Assembly (NCBI RefSeq): GCF_002101965.1
Contig: NZ_LQQA01000015.1
Location: 62,001 to 126,000 of the forward strand
From: Mycolicibacterium wolinskyi
GTDB lineage: Bacteria > Actinomycetota > Actinomycetes > Mycobacteriales > Mycobacteriaceae
DNA: 64,000 nucleotides
Direction of reading: 5' to 3'
Positions 34,160 through 42,840 of this stretch are shown in pieces. Both the position numbers and the translations under genes were made by a program. The notes under the pieces are model-generated. The model had not been told where the DNA came from. It searched no databases and saw only the letters and a list, made by a program, of their open reading frames with translations. Each line of letters opens with the position of its first letter. Position 1 is the first letter of the stretch.

Positions 34160-34174
34160 GGGTGCCGCGCACCC
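34160..34174 (+). terminator. Short hairpin directly after the acyltransferase-SGNH stop
   Basis: GGGTGC (34160-34165) and GCACCC (34169-34174) form a 6-bp stem with a 3-base loop starting right after the stop codon. The stem is GC-rich and no T run follows. Confidence 0.4.
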
Positions 34175-34209
34175 GCGCCGGTTAGGGTTCGACCTTCCCC
34201 TGTGACGCA

Positions 34210-34279
34210 CTGTGCCGAACGTGCAGGCTTTTGCGCTCAGCGATCGAGATCGCCACAACAGGTTGCACGTTCGCCACAG
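34210..34279. repeat. Dispersed inverted repeat, type A, copy 2
   Basis: Arms of 26 bases (34210-34235 and 34254-34279) match as inverted repeats at 21 of 26 positions around an 18-base centre. The left arm agrees with copy 1 (21191) at 24 of 26 bases, while the centres differ. It lies between the acyltransferase gene and the promoter of the GntP gene, so unlike copy 1 it is between tandem genes. Confidence 0.8.
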
Positions 34280-34324
34280 GAATCGCATCAGCGCATGCCC
34301 ATGGATCGAACGCGGCCAACGAGC

Positions 34325-34375
34325 TTGTTTATATTGTGGGTGTGTGCTCATAATGTGAGTGAGCCGTAGATCACA
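34325..34375 (+). promoter_or_regulatory. Promoter and dyad upstream of the GntP-CoA transferase operon
   Basis: TTGTTT (34325-34330) and CATAAT (34349-34354) are spaced by 18 bases. TGTGA (34354-34358) and TCACA (34371-34375) form an inverted repeat just downstream of the -10 box. More TGTGA-like elements lie between 34376 and 34400. These could be sites for the IclR regulator encoded at the operon end. Confidence 0.45.
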
Positions 34376-34435
34376 CCGCACTGTGTCAGTGATGTGACCC
34401 ACCGGCTGGCAAGAGTCGATGTAGGGAGTTCGCCC

Positions 34436-35821
34436 ATGTCACACACCGCAGTGTTGATCAATACCGCGGTCGCGATCCTCGCCGTTGTCGTGATGATCGT
34501 GAAGTTCAAGTTCAACCCCGTGGTATCGCTCGTGATCGGGTCCGCCTATCTCGGGTTGGCGGTCGGTCTCGGTGTCGAAAAGACCATCGAAGCCATCACG
34601 GTCGGATTCGGCGACATCATGGCCGAGGTCGGGTTGCTGATCGCCTTCGGTGTCCTCATGGGAGCGATCCTGCAGCAGACCGGAGCCATCGAGCGTCTCG
34701 TCGAGATGCTGCTGCGCCTGTTCGGCCCGAAGCGGATGCCGTATGCGATGTCGCTGACGATCGCAACCGCTCTGCAGTCGATCTTCCTCGACGTTCTCCT
34801 CGTCATCTCGGCGCCGCTGGCGCGCAACCTCGCCAAGCGCATCGGCAAGAACGGCACCGCACGGATGGCCGTGGCGATGGCGATCGGCCTGGAGTGCGGC
34901 ATCGTTCTCACGGTTCCCGGGGTGGGCGCGCTCGCGCTGGCCGGACTGCTCGGTGTGCCGCTCGGCAAGATGCTGCTGTTCGGTGTGTGCCTCGTGATCC
35001 CGACGGTCGCGATCTCGGTGGCCATCATGTCGTTCCTGTTCAACCGCGGCTGGTGGGACGCCGACCGCGACGAGCAACCGTTCCTTGGTGATGAGCCGAC
35101 CACCGACGAGGCCGGTGACACCGACGCCGACGCGACCGGCGGCGTGGCGGTCAAGACGACGACGACACCTCGCACGCAAACCCCGCTGCTCGTGTTGTTC
35201 GCCCCGATGCTCGCCGCGCTGGTCCTCATCGCGACCGGCGCGATCCTCGACGCGGCCGAAATCCACAATCCCATTGTCAAATTCGTGTCCTCGCCGGTCA
35301 TCGCGCTGCTGATCGGTCTGGTCGGCACGAGTTTCGTCGGCCGTCACGCGCTGGGAGCCGAGCCGATCCAGAAGGCGATCGCGACGGGCTTCAAGGAGAG
35401 TGGGCAGATCCTCATCCTGACCGGTGTGGGTGGTTCGCTCGCCGCGACCATCAAGGCCGCCGGTCTCGGCGACATCCTCGGTGAGTACTTCACCGCCAGC
35501 ACCGCGGCCCCGCTGTTGGTGGTGTGGGCGATCGCCGCGGCGCTGCACATCGCGGTCGGCTCGGTCACCATCTCGGCGATCACCTCGGCCGGGATCCTGG
35601 CCCCCGTCGCCCCGATCATCGGTCTGGACCCGGTGCTCATCGCGCTGGCCGCCGGTGCGGGCTCACTGTTCGCCGTCCACGTCACCAGCAACACGTTCTG
35701 GCTGCTGCAGTCGCTGATGGGGCAGTCCACCCGCGGTGCGCTCAAGACCGTGACGGTCGGCGTGTCGGTGGCCTCTGTCGTCGCGATCCTGCTGATCCTG
35801 CCGGCCAGCCTCCTGTTCTGA
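34436..35821 (+). CDS. GntP-family permease for a hydroxy acid
   Basis: The 461-residue transporter has about 12-13 membrane helices. GntP features include NPVVSLVIGSAYLGLAVG, a GFGDIMAEVGLLIAFGVLMGAIL segment, SIFLDVLLVISAPLAR, and a late HVTSNTFWLLQSL. A charged cytoplasmic loop (residues about 205-250, rich in Asp and Thr) splits the two halves. GntP proteins import gluconate, citrate or other hydroxy acids. The downstream CoA transferase and lyase suggest a branched hydroxydicarboxylate as substrate. ATG 34436 with GGGAG upstream is chosen over a GTG at 34394. Confidence 0.87.
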   Translation: MSHTAVLINTAVAILAVVVMIVKFKFNPVVSLVIGSAYLGLAVGLGVEKTIEAITVGFGDIMAEVGLLIAFGVLMGAILQQTGAIERLVEMLLRLFGPKRMPYAMSLTIATALQSIFLDVLLVISAPLARNLAKRIGKNGTARMAVAMAIGLECGIVLTVPGVGALALAGLLGVPLGKMLLFGVCLVIPTVAISVAIMSFLFNRGWWDADRDEQPFLGDEPTTDEAGDTDADATGGVAVKTTTTPRTQTPLLVLFAPMLAALVLIATGAILDAAEIHNPIVKFVSSPVIALLIGLVGTSFVGRHALGAEPIQKAIATGFKESGQILILTGVGGSLAATIKAAGLGDILGEYFTASTAAPLLVVWAIAAALHIAVGSVTISAITSAGILAPVAPIIGLDPVLIALAAGAGSLFAVHVTSNTFWLLQSLMGQSTRGALKTVTVGVSVASVVAILLILPASLLF

Positions 35822-35837
35822 TAGCTACGGAAAGACC

Positions 35838-37055
35838 ATGACTGACAACGATATTCGAGTTATTCGCCCTCTCGCCGGTGTGCGGGTGCTCGAGCTGGGC
35901 AACTACATCGCCGCACCGACCGCGGGCCGGATGCTCGCCGATTTCGGAGCCGAGGTCATCAAGGTCGAACGCCCGGTCACCGGTGACGAGTTGCGCAACT
36001 GGAGGCTCTACGCCGGCACCACATCGATGCTGTACCGCACGATCAACCGCAACAAGAAGTCGATCGTCCTCGATCTGAAGACCGAGCAGGGCCGGGGCGT
36101 CGTGCTCGATCTGCTCAAGCGCTGCGATGTCCTGCTGGAGAACTTCCGGCCCGGCACGCTCGAGAAGTGGGGGCTCGGACCAGAACAACTCGATGAGGCG
36201 AATCCGAATCTGGTGATCACGCGCATCTCGGCGTTCGGCCAGACCGGTCCGCTCGCCCAGCGGCCCGGCTTCGCGGCCGTCGCCGAAGCCTACGGCGGGT
36301 TACGCGAACTGGTCGGCGATCCCGACCGCCCGCCGGTGCGCACCGGGGTGTCCATCGGTGACTCGATTGCAGGTATCTACGCCGCGTTCGGCACCGTCAT
36401 GGCGCTCTTTCAGCGCGAGCGCACGACTGTGCCGCTGGAGCAACGCATCGTCGACGTCGCACTCAACGAGGCGATTCTGTCGGTGATGGAATCACTGGTC
36501 CCGGACTATCTGGCCTACGGCGTCAAGCGGCAGCGCGTCGGCGGTCGGATGGAGGGCATCGCACCGAGCAATGCCTACCCGTGCGCGGACGGCACCAGCA
36601 TCATCGTCGCGGGCAACGGCGACGCGATCTACCAGCGTTACATGACCACGATCGGCCGCCCGGATCTCGCCGCCGATCCCGACTTGCAGACCAACGCCGG
36701 ACGTTGGCAGCGTCGCGACGAACTCGACGCCGCGATCGCCGAATGGTCGAGCCGGCTCACGCGCGACGAAGCGCTCAAGCTGCTCGACGAGGCCGGGGTG
36801 CCGTCCGGGCCGATCTACACGGCCGCCGACATCTGCGACGACGAACAGTACGAGTCGCGAAACATGATCCAGCACTTCGAAGTCGACACCGGTGGCGCCG
36901 AACCGCAATCGGTCGGATTCCCCGGCATCGTGCCGGTCATCGGCGGCGCATCGCTGCCCATTCGCAGCGTGGGACCCGACCTCGGCGAGCATACCCACGA
37001 GGTGTTGTCGAACCTGCTGGGTCTCGACGACGATGAAATCGGAGCTCTCACATGA
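35838..37055 (+). CDS. CaiB/BaiF-type class III CoA transferase
   Basis: The 405-residue protein has the family core (GNYIAAPTAGRMLADFGAEVIKVERP, NRNKKSIVLDLK, ENFRPGTLEKWGLG). At the position of the catalytic Asp the sequence is RPGFAAVAEAYGG, with Ala146 in place of Asp. Several characterised hydroxy-acid CoA transferases share the GFxxxAEA form, so the mechanism may not need that residue. It follows the GntP gene by 16 bases and overlaps the lyase gene by ATGA. It probably activates the imported acid with CoA taken from succinyl-CoA or acetyl-CoA. Confidence 0.83.
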   Translation: MTDNDIRVIRPLAGVRVLELGNYIAAPTAGRMLADFGAEVIKVERPVTGDELRNWRLYAGTTSMLYRTINRNKKSIVLDLKTEQGRGVVLDLLKRCDVLLENFRPGTLEKWGLGPEQLDEANPNLVITRISAFGQTGPLAQRPGFAAVAEAYGGLRELVGDPDRPPVRTGVSIGDSIAGIYAAFGTVMALFQRERTTVPLEQRIVDVALNEAILSVMESLVPDYLAYGVKRQRVGGRMEGIAPSNAYPCADGTSIIVAGNGDAIYQRYMTTIGRPDLAADPDLQTNAGRWQRRDELDAAIAEWSSRLTRDEALKLLDEAGVPSGPIYTAADICDDEQYESRNMIQHFEVDTGGAEPQSVGFPGIVPVIGGASLPIRSVGPDLGEHTHEVLSNLLGLDDDEIGALT

Positions 37056-38017
37056 CCATTCCGCAGCCCCGTTCATACACCCCGCAAGCCGAGCTGCGCG
37101 ATGTGACGTTGCGCGACGGCCTGCAGCTGACCGCCAAGATGCTGCCCACCGAGCTCAAGGTCGAAGTCATCCGTGAGCTGCTGGCGATCGGCGTACCGGC
37201 TCTCGAGATCGGTTCGATGGCCCGGCCCGATCTCGTGCCGCCGCTCGCCGACACCCTCGACGTCGTGTCGGCGTTGACGCCAGAGGAACTGGACAAGTGC
37301 TGGATCTGGGTGGCCACCCCGAGGCACGTCGAGAAGGCGGCAGCGGCGGGTGCGCGTCACTTCCAGTACTGCTTTTCGGCATCGGACTCCCACAACAAGG
37401 CCAACATCGGCCGCAACACCGAGACCAGCGTCGCGGCGATGCCCGACGCCGTGCGCATCGCGTCCGAAGCGGGCGGCTCGATCCAGCTGTGCATCGCGAC
37501 CGCGTTCACCTGCCCGTTCGAAGGGCTCATCGACCCACGGCGAGTGTGGGCGATCGCGGCGGACCCGCGCACCGACGGTGCGAGTGACGTCGTCGTGTGC
37601 GACACCATCGGCCAGGCCATCCCCACCCAGGTCGGCGATCTGATTCGCGGCCTGGCCACGTCGAATGCCGAGCGCCGCATCGTTTTTCACGGCCACGACA
37701 CGTGGGGCCTCGGCGTGGCCAACAGCTTGGCGGCCATCGACGCCGGTGCGACGATGGTCGACGGCTCCCTCGGCGGCCTCGGCGGTTGCCCGTTCGCGCC
37801 GGGTGCCAGCGGCAACACGTCGAGTGAGGACCTGCTGTTCGCCTTACGGCCGCACTGGCTGACCCCGGATTCGTTGGCGTCGCTTGTGCGCCTGTCCGAG
37901 AAGGTCCTCGCCGAGATCGGTGAACCGAATCGGTCGAAGACCGCGCAGGGCGCGCGGTCGAGTGCCACCGCATTCCCGTGGGTCATCGGTGGGGCAGCCG
38001 CGGAGAGCACTGTCTGA
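37052..38017 (+). CDS. HMG-CoA lyase-like aldolase (DRE-TIM family)
   Basis: The 321-residue TIM barrel has the DRE-type motif ELRDVTLRDGLQ at the N-terminus, ARHFQYCFSASDSHNKANIGRN, VCDTIGQAIPTQ, the metal ligands in VFHGHDTWGLGVANSLAAIDAG, and the signature GLGGCPFAPGASGN with the catalytic Cys. Family members cleave 3-hydroxy-3-methylglutaryl-CoA to acetyl-CoA and acetoacetate, or related hydroxyacyl-CoAs. Coupled by ATGA to a CoA transferase and behind a permease, it likely breaks down the CoA ester of the imported acid, for example 3-hydroxy-3-methylglutarate or citramalate. Confidence 0.85.
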   Translation: MTIPQPRSYTPQAELRDVTLRDGLQLTAKMLPTELKVEVIRELLAIGVPALEIGSMARPDLVPPLADTLDVVSALTPEELDKCWIWVATPRHVEKAAAAGARHFQYCFSASDSHNKANIGRNTETSVAAMPDAVRIASEAGGSIQLCIATAFTCPFEGLIDPRRVWAIAADPRTDGASDVVVCDTIGQAIPTQVGDLIRGLATSNAERRIVFHGHDTWGLGVANSLAAIDAGATMVDGSLGGLGGCPFAPGASGNTSSEDLLFALRPHWLTPDSLASLVRLSEKVLAEIGEPNRSKTAQGARSSATAFPWVIGGAAAESTV

Positions 38018-38056
38018 ACACCGCGTCCGGCACGAGCGGTTGGGTAGATTCACGGC

Positions 38057-38842
38057 ATGGCCAAGGAAGACGTGGATTCGTCCGGCAAACAGCAGACCCT
38101 GTTGGTGCTGGCGAAGATCACCGAGATCCTCAATGCGTTCACCTTGGCACGGCCTGCGATGACCCTCGGGGAGATCCAACAGGCCACCGGGCTTCCGACC
38201 TCGACCGTTCAGCGCCTGGTCAGCAACATGGTCGCGCAGGGCATGCTGGACCGCATCGGCGACCAGATCCGCATCGGGATCCGGATGTCGTACTGGGCGG
38301 CCACCGCGCGCAAGGACGTCGACGTTCTGGCAGTGGTCAATCCGGTTCTGAAGGAAGTCCGCGACAAGACGGGCGAGACCGCATGCTTCTTCACGGTGGA
38401 GCAGAACTTCCGGGTGTGCGTCGCCGTCGCCGAAACCCATCACGCGCTTCGCCGGGACATGTACGTCGGCAAAGTCATTCCGCTGCACGTGGGTTCGGCC
38501 TCGCGCGTGCTGCTCGCGTGGGACCCCGACCTCGCCAGACGCATTCTGAGCGCACCCTTGGAGCCGATGACCGAAGGGACCGTCACGAGTGCCGACGAGC
38601 TGGCCGGTCTGATCGCGGCCACCCGGTCCGACGGCTACGCCATCACGGCGGGGGAGCGTGAGGACTCCGCGTCCGGACTGTCCGCGCCGGTATTCGACTC
38701 TGCGGGCGACATTCTCGGGGCGCTGACGGTGAGCGGTCCCACGGTCCGCATGCCACGCGAGCAATGCGAGGCCTGGGTCGACCTGGTGGTCGGCTATGCC
38801 GAGCAGATCACCAGGACGCTGGGTGGCCGGCCACCGCAGTGA
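38057..38842 (+). CDS. IclR-family transcriptional regulator
   Basis: The 261-residue regulator has an N-terminal winged helix-turn-helix (TLGEIQQATGLPTSTVQRLVSNMVAQGML) and a C-terminal IclR effector domain (ETACFFTVEQNFRVCVAVAETHHALR, VGKVIPLHVGSASRVLLAW, GYAITAGEREDSASGLSAPVF). It ends the GntP, CoA transferase, lyase operon and probably controls it by binding the acid or its CoA product. ATG 38057 is 39 bases after the lyase stop. A strong bidirectional terminator follows at 39007. Confidence 0.9.
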   Translation: MAKEDVDSSGKQQTLLVLAKITEILNAFTLARPAMTLGEIQQATGLPTSTVQRLVSNMVAQGMLDRIGDQIRIGIRMSYWAATARKDVDVLAVVNPVLKEVRDKTGETACFFTVEQNFRVCVAVAETHHALRRDMYVGKVIPLHVGSASRVLLAWDPDLARRILSAPLEPMTEGTVTSADELAGLIAATRSDGYAITAGEREDSASGLSAPVFDSAGDILGALTVSGPTVRMPREQCEAWVDLVVGYAEQITRTLGGRPPQ

Positions 38843-39006
38843 ACCGCTGATGGTTTTGTGCAATGCGGCACGGAATTCGAAGGCGCTCGATGAGCGCGTC
38901 TCCTACGGTCGTCACGCGTCCTGTGAAAAGGCGTCGAGGACGCGCTACCCGGTCGCCCGGTTGACCTCCGTGGTGTGACTGGGTTCTGCCCTCGGGCGGA
39001 GAGCAC

Positions 39007-39038
39007 AAAGCGGCCCCGGATTTCTCCGGGGCCGCTTT
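39007..39038. terminator. Strong bidirectional terminator
   Basis: AAAGCGGCCCCGGA (39007-39020) and TCCGGGGCCGCTTT (39025-39038) pair perfectly over 14 bp with a TTTC loop. It separates the IclR gene from the convergent Ddn-like gene. Two weaker hairpins, GCGCTC/GAGCGC near 38884 and GCGTCC/GGACGC at 38916-38943, lie in the same 221-base gap. No gene was supported there. Confidence 0.8.
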
Positions 39039-39063
39039 GGTGTCGTGAGATGTGGGCGAAGCT

Positions 39064-39489
39064 CTACTCGACCACGAAGACGGGGATCAGTCGGTCGGTC
39101 TTCGTCTGGTATTCGGCGTAGGGCGGGTAGGCCTCGACAGCGAGCTTCCACCAGTGTTCGCGCTCGTCACCTTCGAGCTCACGGGCGGTCAGGTCCTTGG
39201 CGACCTTGTCGCCGTCCTGCACCGTCACGGTCGGGTTGGCCTTGACGTTGAAGTACCACGACGGGTGCTGGGGATCGCCACCCTTCGACGCGACCATGGC
39301 GTAGCGGCCGTTTTCCTCGACGCGCATCAGCGGTACATAGCGCTTCTTACCGGACTTCGCGCCCGTGGTGGTGAACAGGACGATGGGCCGGTCCAAAACC
39401 TCGACCCCGTCGGTGGTGCCCTGCTCCAAGATGCGTTCGGTCTGCTCGCGAACCCAATCGGTGGGGCTCAACTCGGCGTGTTCAGTCAC
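39064..39489 (-). CDS. Nitroreductase-like (Ddn-type) deazaflavin-dependent oxidoreductase
   Basis: The 141-residue split-barrel protein has the family signatures [47 protein letters not shown] and [15 protein letters not shown]. Ddn relatives use coenzyme F420 to reduce quinones and nitro compounds in mycobacteria. The GTG at 39489 is chosen because it overlaps the stop of the MFS gene as GTGA. An ATG at 39519 behind AGGAGGG is an alternative that adds 10 residues. It is the last gene of an SDR, MFS, Ddn series under a divergent TetR. Confidence 0.88.
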   Translation of the reverse strand: MTEHAELSPTDWVREQTERILEQGTTDGVEVLDRPIVLFTTTGAKSGKKRYVPLMRVEENGRYAMVASKGGDPQHPSWYFNVKANPTVTVQDGDKVAKDLTARELEGDEREHWWKLAVEAYPPYAEYQTKTDRLIPVFVVE

Positions 39490-40673
39490 GCATCGCGCAA
39501 CACGCGCGACCCTCTCCATATTCCCTCCTGCACGCGCCCGGCCATTCGCACGTCGATGGCCAGCAAGACCAGGGCCAACACCGCCAACGCCGCGCCGATC
39601 CACGGCACGGCCGGGTATCCGAGACCCGCGGTCAGGGCGATCCCGGCCACCCACGGTCCGACGCTGATGCCGACGTTGAACGACGCCACGTTGCCGGCGG
39701 CGGTCAGCGTCGGAGCGGACGGCGCAAGCGCGAACACCCGCGAGTTGAGGGCGGGGTTGGTCCCGAAGCCCGCGAAGCCGAGCAGGCACGCGAGCGCGCT
39801 GACGGCGGTGACGTGGCGGGTGGTGAGTGCGAGTGCCACGAGCACAACCAGCAGGGTCGTGAAACCGGCCGCGAGCGTCGCGCGCGGCCAGCGGTCGGCC
39901 ACCTGGCCACCCACCGCCATGCCGACGAGCGCGCCCAACCCGTACCCGAGCAATACGGCGGGCACCCACTGCGGCTGCAGCCCGCTCGTCGTGATCAGCA
40001 TGGCGGCCAGGTAGGTGAATGTGCCGAGCAGCGCCGCCGTCGAGACCGCGGTCATGGCATAGGACAGCCACAGCCGCGGCACGGCGAGCCCGCGAAGCTC
40101 GTCGCCGATACGCGGTTCGGTGTCCGGGCGGGTGTCGGGCACCGCGGCGAGCACGGCGCCCGCGGCGACACAGGACAGTGCGGCCACCGCCCAGAACGCG
40201 CCGCGCCAACCGAGGTGCTGGCCGATCCAGGTGCCGGCGGGCAGACCGATGACCGTGGCGACCGTGAGCCCGCCGGCGACGATGCTCATGGCCCGGCCGC
40301 GTCGCTCGGCACCGACCAGTGCCATCGCGGTCCCGGCGCCGACCGCCCAGAACCCGGCGTACACGAACGCTGCGACGAACCGAGCGGTCATCAGCACCGC
40401 GTACGAACTGCTCAGGGCGCTGACGATGTGCGCGACGACGAAGATCGCCAGAAACGCGACCATCGCACGGCGGCGGGACCACCGCAGGGTGGCGATCGCG
40501 AGAACTGGTGCACCGACGAGCATTCCGAGCGCGAACACCGAAACCAGAAGGCCCGCCTGAGGAATCGTCACACCGAGGTCGGCTGACATCTCGGGCAGCA
40601 GGCCGGCGAGCATGAGTTCGCTTGTTCCCTGGGCGAAGATCGCCAGGCCGATGATCCAGATCGCGACCGGCAT
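39486..40673 (-). CDS. MFS transporter (Cmr/AraJ-type exporter)
   Basis: The 395-residue carrier has 12 predicted helices. The N-terminus [47 protein letters not shown] and a DRWPRATL loop fit the DHA1 drug exporter group (AraJ, CmlR, YdhP). The ATG at 40673 overlaps the stop of the SDR gene by one base (TGATG), and its own stop overlaps the Ddn-like start. It probably exports the compound sensed by the TetR at 41494, while the SDR and Ddn-like enzymes reduce it. Confidence 0.87.
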   Translation of the reverse strand: MPVAIWIIGLAIFAQGTSELMLAGLLPEMSADLGVTIPQAGLLVSVFALGMLVGAPVLAIATLRWSRRRAMVAFLAIFVVAHIVSALSSSYAVLMTARFVAAFVYAGFWAVGAGTAMALVGAERRGRAMSIVAGGLTVATVIGLPAGTWIGQHLGWRGAFWAVAALSCVAAGAVLAAVPDTRPDTEPRIGDELRGLAVPRLWLSYAMTAVSTAALLGTFTYLAAMLITTSGLQPQWVPAVLLGYGLGALVGMAVGGQVADRWPRATLAAGFTTLLVVLVALALTTRHVTAVSALACLLGFAGFGTNPALNSRVFALAPSAPTLTAAGNVASFNVGISVGPWVAGIALTAGLGYPAVPWIGAALAVLALVLLAIDVRMAGRVQEGIWRGSRVLRDA

Positions 40674-41425
40674 CAGAGCATCGACCCGCCGCTCGCGTCG
40701 ATCCATTGGCCGGTGACCCATCGCGCGTCGTCGGACGCGAGGAAGGCGACGATGTCGGCGATGTCGTCGGGTCGAGCGACGCGGTTGAACGGAGACTGCG
40801 CCGCGACCGTCGCGCGGCCTTCCGGAGTGGCGAGCCGGGCCGCGTTCATGTCGGTGTCGGTACTTCCCGGGCCCACCGCGTTGACGGTGATGTTGCGGGC
40901 GGCGAGTTGTTTGGCCAGCGTCGCGGTGAACGAGTCGATCGCTGCCTTGCTCATCGCGTACGTCATCAATTCGGGTATGCGGGAACCGTGCGTGAAGCGC
41001 GTCGAGAGATTGACGATGCGGCCGTTGTCCCGAAGCCGCGTCAACCCGTGCTGGGTGACGAAGAACGGCGCTTTGGTGTTCACGGCGAAGATCTCGTCAT
41101 AGGCGGGTTCGGCGACGTCGGTGAATGCGACCCGCCTGCCGAGGATTCCGGCGTTGTTCACCAGGATGTCCACGCCGTCGGCGTGCGCATCGAACGCGGA
41201 CCACAGGGCAGCCGCGTCACCGGGGACACCGAGTTTGGCCTGCACCGCGAACGCGTCGCCGCCGCTGTCGATGATGTCTTGCACGGTCTGCTTCGCGGCG
41301 TCGGCGCTCGCGCCGTAGTGCACGCCGACCCGCGCGCCGTCGCGGGCCAGCCGCAAGGCGATCGCACGGCCGATCCCGCGGCTGGCACCCGTCACCAGTG
41401 CAGTTCTGCCAGTAAGAGCGGACAC
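40673..41425 (-). CDS. Short-chain dehydrogenase/reductase
   Basis: The 250-residue classical SDR has [25 protein letters not shown] near residue 90, a Ser in NLSTRF and the active site YAMSK. The C-terminal [12 protein letters not shown] fits the FabG-like subgroup. It starts with GTG at 41425 behind AAAGGA and heads a coupled SDR, MFS, Ddn operon. The operon diverges from the TetR gene at 41494, and the 68-base gap holds an inverted repeat. The substrate is likely the reactive or quinone-like inducer, but this is inference. Confidence 0.88.
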   Translation of the reverse strand: MSALTGRTALVTGASRGIGRAIALRLARDGARVGVHYGASADAAKQTVQDIIDSGGDAFAVQAKLGVPGDAAALWSAFDAHADGVDILVNNAGILGRRVAFTDVAEPAYDEIFAVNTKAPFFVTQHGLTRLRDNGRIVNLSTRFTHGSRIPELMTYAMSKAAIDSFTATLAKQLAARNITVNAVGPGSTDTDMNAARLATPEGRATVAAQSPFNRVARPDDIADIVAFLASDDARWVTGQWIDASGGSML

Positions 41426-41462
41426 GCTGAATCCTTTCTTTAGCGAGTGATACAAAATTCGA

Positions 41463-41489
41463 CGCTAGCACATTATCTAGCGACCGCTA
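41463..41489. promoter_or_regulatory. Nested inverted repeats, probable TetR operator
   Basis: CGCTAG (41463-41468) and CTAGCG (41477-41482) form one dyad; TAGCG (41478-41482) and CGCTA (41485-41489) form a tighter one centred on AC. They lie between the divergent SDR and TetR genes. The CTAGCG half takes part in both dyads, which would fit two overlapping repressor sites. Confidence 0.55.
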
Positions 41490-41493
41490 TAGA

Positions 41494-42090
41494 ATGGCGG
41501 GCATGGCACCGGTGCGCGGGCGTCCCCGCTCTTTCGATCGCGATGCCGCCCTCGACAAGGCCATCCGGCTGTTCTGGGAGCGCGGTTTCGAGGCGACGTC
41601 GACGCGTGACCTCAGTAGCGCGCTCGGCGTCGGAATCCCCAGCATCTACGCGGCTTTCGGTGACAAGCAGCAGCTGTTCACCGAAGCCGTGGAGGTCTAC
41701 GACACCCGTTACGGCGGATTCATCGAAGCCGCGCTGACCGAAGAACCGAGCGCGCGTTGGGCCGTCGCGCGGATCCTCACCGAGGCGCCCGGGCGCTATA
41801 CCCGGCGCGGACTGCCGAGCGGGTGCCTCGTTGTGAGCGGCGACGACGGCACTGCCGACGAGGCGGTGAAAGCATGCCTGCGCCGCATCCGCCGCCAGAA
41901 AACGGACATGCTCGCCGACAAGATTCGCACCGACATCGCCGCCGGCGACCTACCTGACGACACCGATGCCCGAGCACTGGCGCAATACGTGATGACCACG
42001 CTCAGCGGTATCGCGCAGGCTGCGTCCGACGGCACGTCGCGGGCCATGCTCGACCGCGTCGCGGCGATCGCGCTGCGTGCCTTCCCATGA
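41494..42090 (+). CDS. TetR-family regulator of the SDR-MFS-Ddn operon
   Basis: The 198-residue repressor has the helix-turn-helix GFEATSTRDLSSALGVGIPSIYAAFGDKQQLF. Its ligand domain (TEAPGRYTRRGLPSGCLVVSGDDGTADE) resembles the AcrR/TetR subgroup with a conserved GC, often linked to electrophile or quinone sensing. ATG 41494 is adopted; a second ATG lies three codons later. The start lies 5 bases from the dyad, so bound protein would block its own transcription. Confidence 0.87.
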   Translation: MAGMAPVRGRPRSFDRDAALDKAIRLFWERGFEATSTRDLSSALGVGIPSIYAAFGDKQQLFTEAVEVYDTRYGGFIEAALTEEPSARWAVARILTEAPGRYTRRGLPSGCLVVSGDDGTADEAVKACLRRIRRQKTDMLADKIRTDIAAGDLPDDTDARALAQYVMTTLSGIAQAASDGTSRAMLDRVAAIALRAFP

Positions 42091-42101
42091 CCCCTGCACC
42101 G

Positions 42102-42160
42102 CGAGCGACCGTGTCTGCCCGTAGACACGCCGCGAAATAGCGGTGTTTTGCGGTCGCTCG
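42102..42160. repeat. Dispersed inverted repeat, type B, copy 1
   Basis: CGAGCGACCG (42102-42111) and CGGTCGCTCG (42151-42160) are perfect 10-bp outer arms of a 59-base element. An inner hairpin GTGTCT/AGACAC (42111-42116, 42123-42128) lies within. It sits between two convergent tetR genes. A second copy of the same length and arms is at 54165-54223. Confidence 0.8.
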
Positions 42161-42176
42161 TCGGCGTGCGAGAACG

Positions 42177-42731
42177 TCAGCTCCGGTTGTAGATGCCGAG
42201 CGCGATCGTCAGCGCGGTTTCGTTGCACTGTTCGTCGGTCAACGGCAGATCGCCCATCATCGCCACGCTCCACGACATCGTCAGCAGAGCCTGGCGCGCA
42301 TGGAACACCGCGAGGGGATCGTGGTCGGGTGCGGTCATCGCGTCCGCGACCGCGCGGAACTGATAGCGCAAGTCGGTACCGATGCCAAGCCGATTGAACG
42401 CGGCATAGTTCTCGTTCATGAATCGCGTCATGGCCCGACCGGTGCCGTGCAGCACCGCGCCGTAGCGGCGAAGGATCTCGCGGCCGGTGCGCTTGCCGGG
42501 CGGTTGGCCGGCGGCCCAGGACAAGATGTCGTCCACGCCGGTGCGCAGATCGTCCGACAGGCTCACCACGATGTCTTCCTTGGCGGAAAAGTGATAGTAG
42601 ATCGCCGCTTTGGTGATGCCGAGTTGTTCGGCGATCTGCCGGATGGAGGTCTGGTCATAGCCATGGGTCGAGAACAGATCCAGCGCGACGGATCGGATCT
42701 TGTCTCGTGTGTCGGTGCGGCGACCCGCCAC
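42177..42731 (-). CDS. TetR-family regulator divergent from the methyltransferase
   Basis: The 184-residue repressor has the helix-turn-helix THGYDQTSIRQIAEQLGITKAAIYYHFSAKEDIV and a TetR_C helical domain. The GTG at 42731 is the only well-placed start in frame. It diverges from the SAM methyltransferase at 42841, and the 109-base gap carries an 18-bp inverted repeat with one mismatch. It probably represses both genes. No further partner genes are evident. Confidence 0.87.
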   Translation of the reverse strand: MAGRRTDTRDKIRSVALDLFSTHGYDQTSIRQIAEQLGITKAAIYYHFSAKEDIVVSLSDDLRTGVDDILSWAAGQPPGKRTGREILRRYGAVLHGTGRAMTRFMNENYAAFNRLGIGTDLRYQFRAVADAMTAPDHDPLAVFHARQALLTMSWSVAMMGDLPLTDEQCNETALTIALGIYNRS

Positions 42732-42745
42732 GGCCGGGCTCCCAT

Positions 42746-42821
42746 CATTACTTGACGACCGGTCAGCAATGAGCCTAGCGTTGCGGCCAGGCGATCAATA
42801 CTTACCGGCCGTCAAGTAATG
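42746..42821. promoter_or_regulatory. Two inverted operator arms between tetR and methyltransferase
   Basis: CATTACTTGACGACCGGT (42746-42763) and ACCGGCCGTCAAGTAATG (42804-42821) match as inverted repeats at 17 of 18 bases, 40 bases apart. The left arm lies near the tetR start and the right arm near the methyltransferase start, so each promoter probably has its own repressor site. Confidence 0.7.
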
Positions 42822-42840
42822 ACATGGACCAGGGGGACCC

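Noticed and set aside
38851..38979. Short plus-strand frame after the IclR gene
   Set aside because: It has about 42 codons, no ribosome site, overlaps hairpins and shows no recognisable features.
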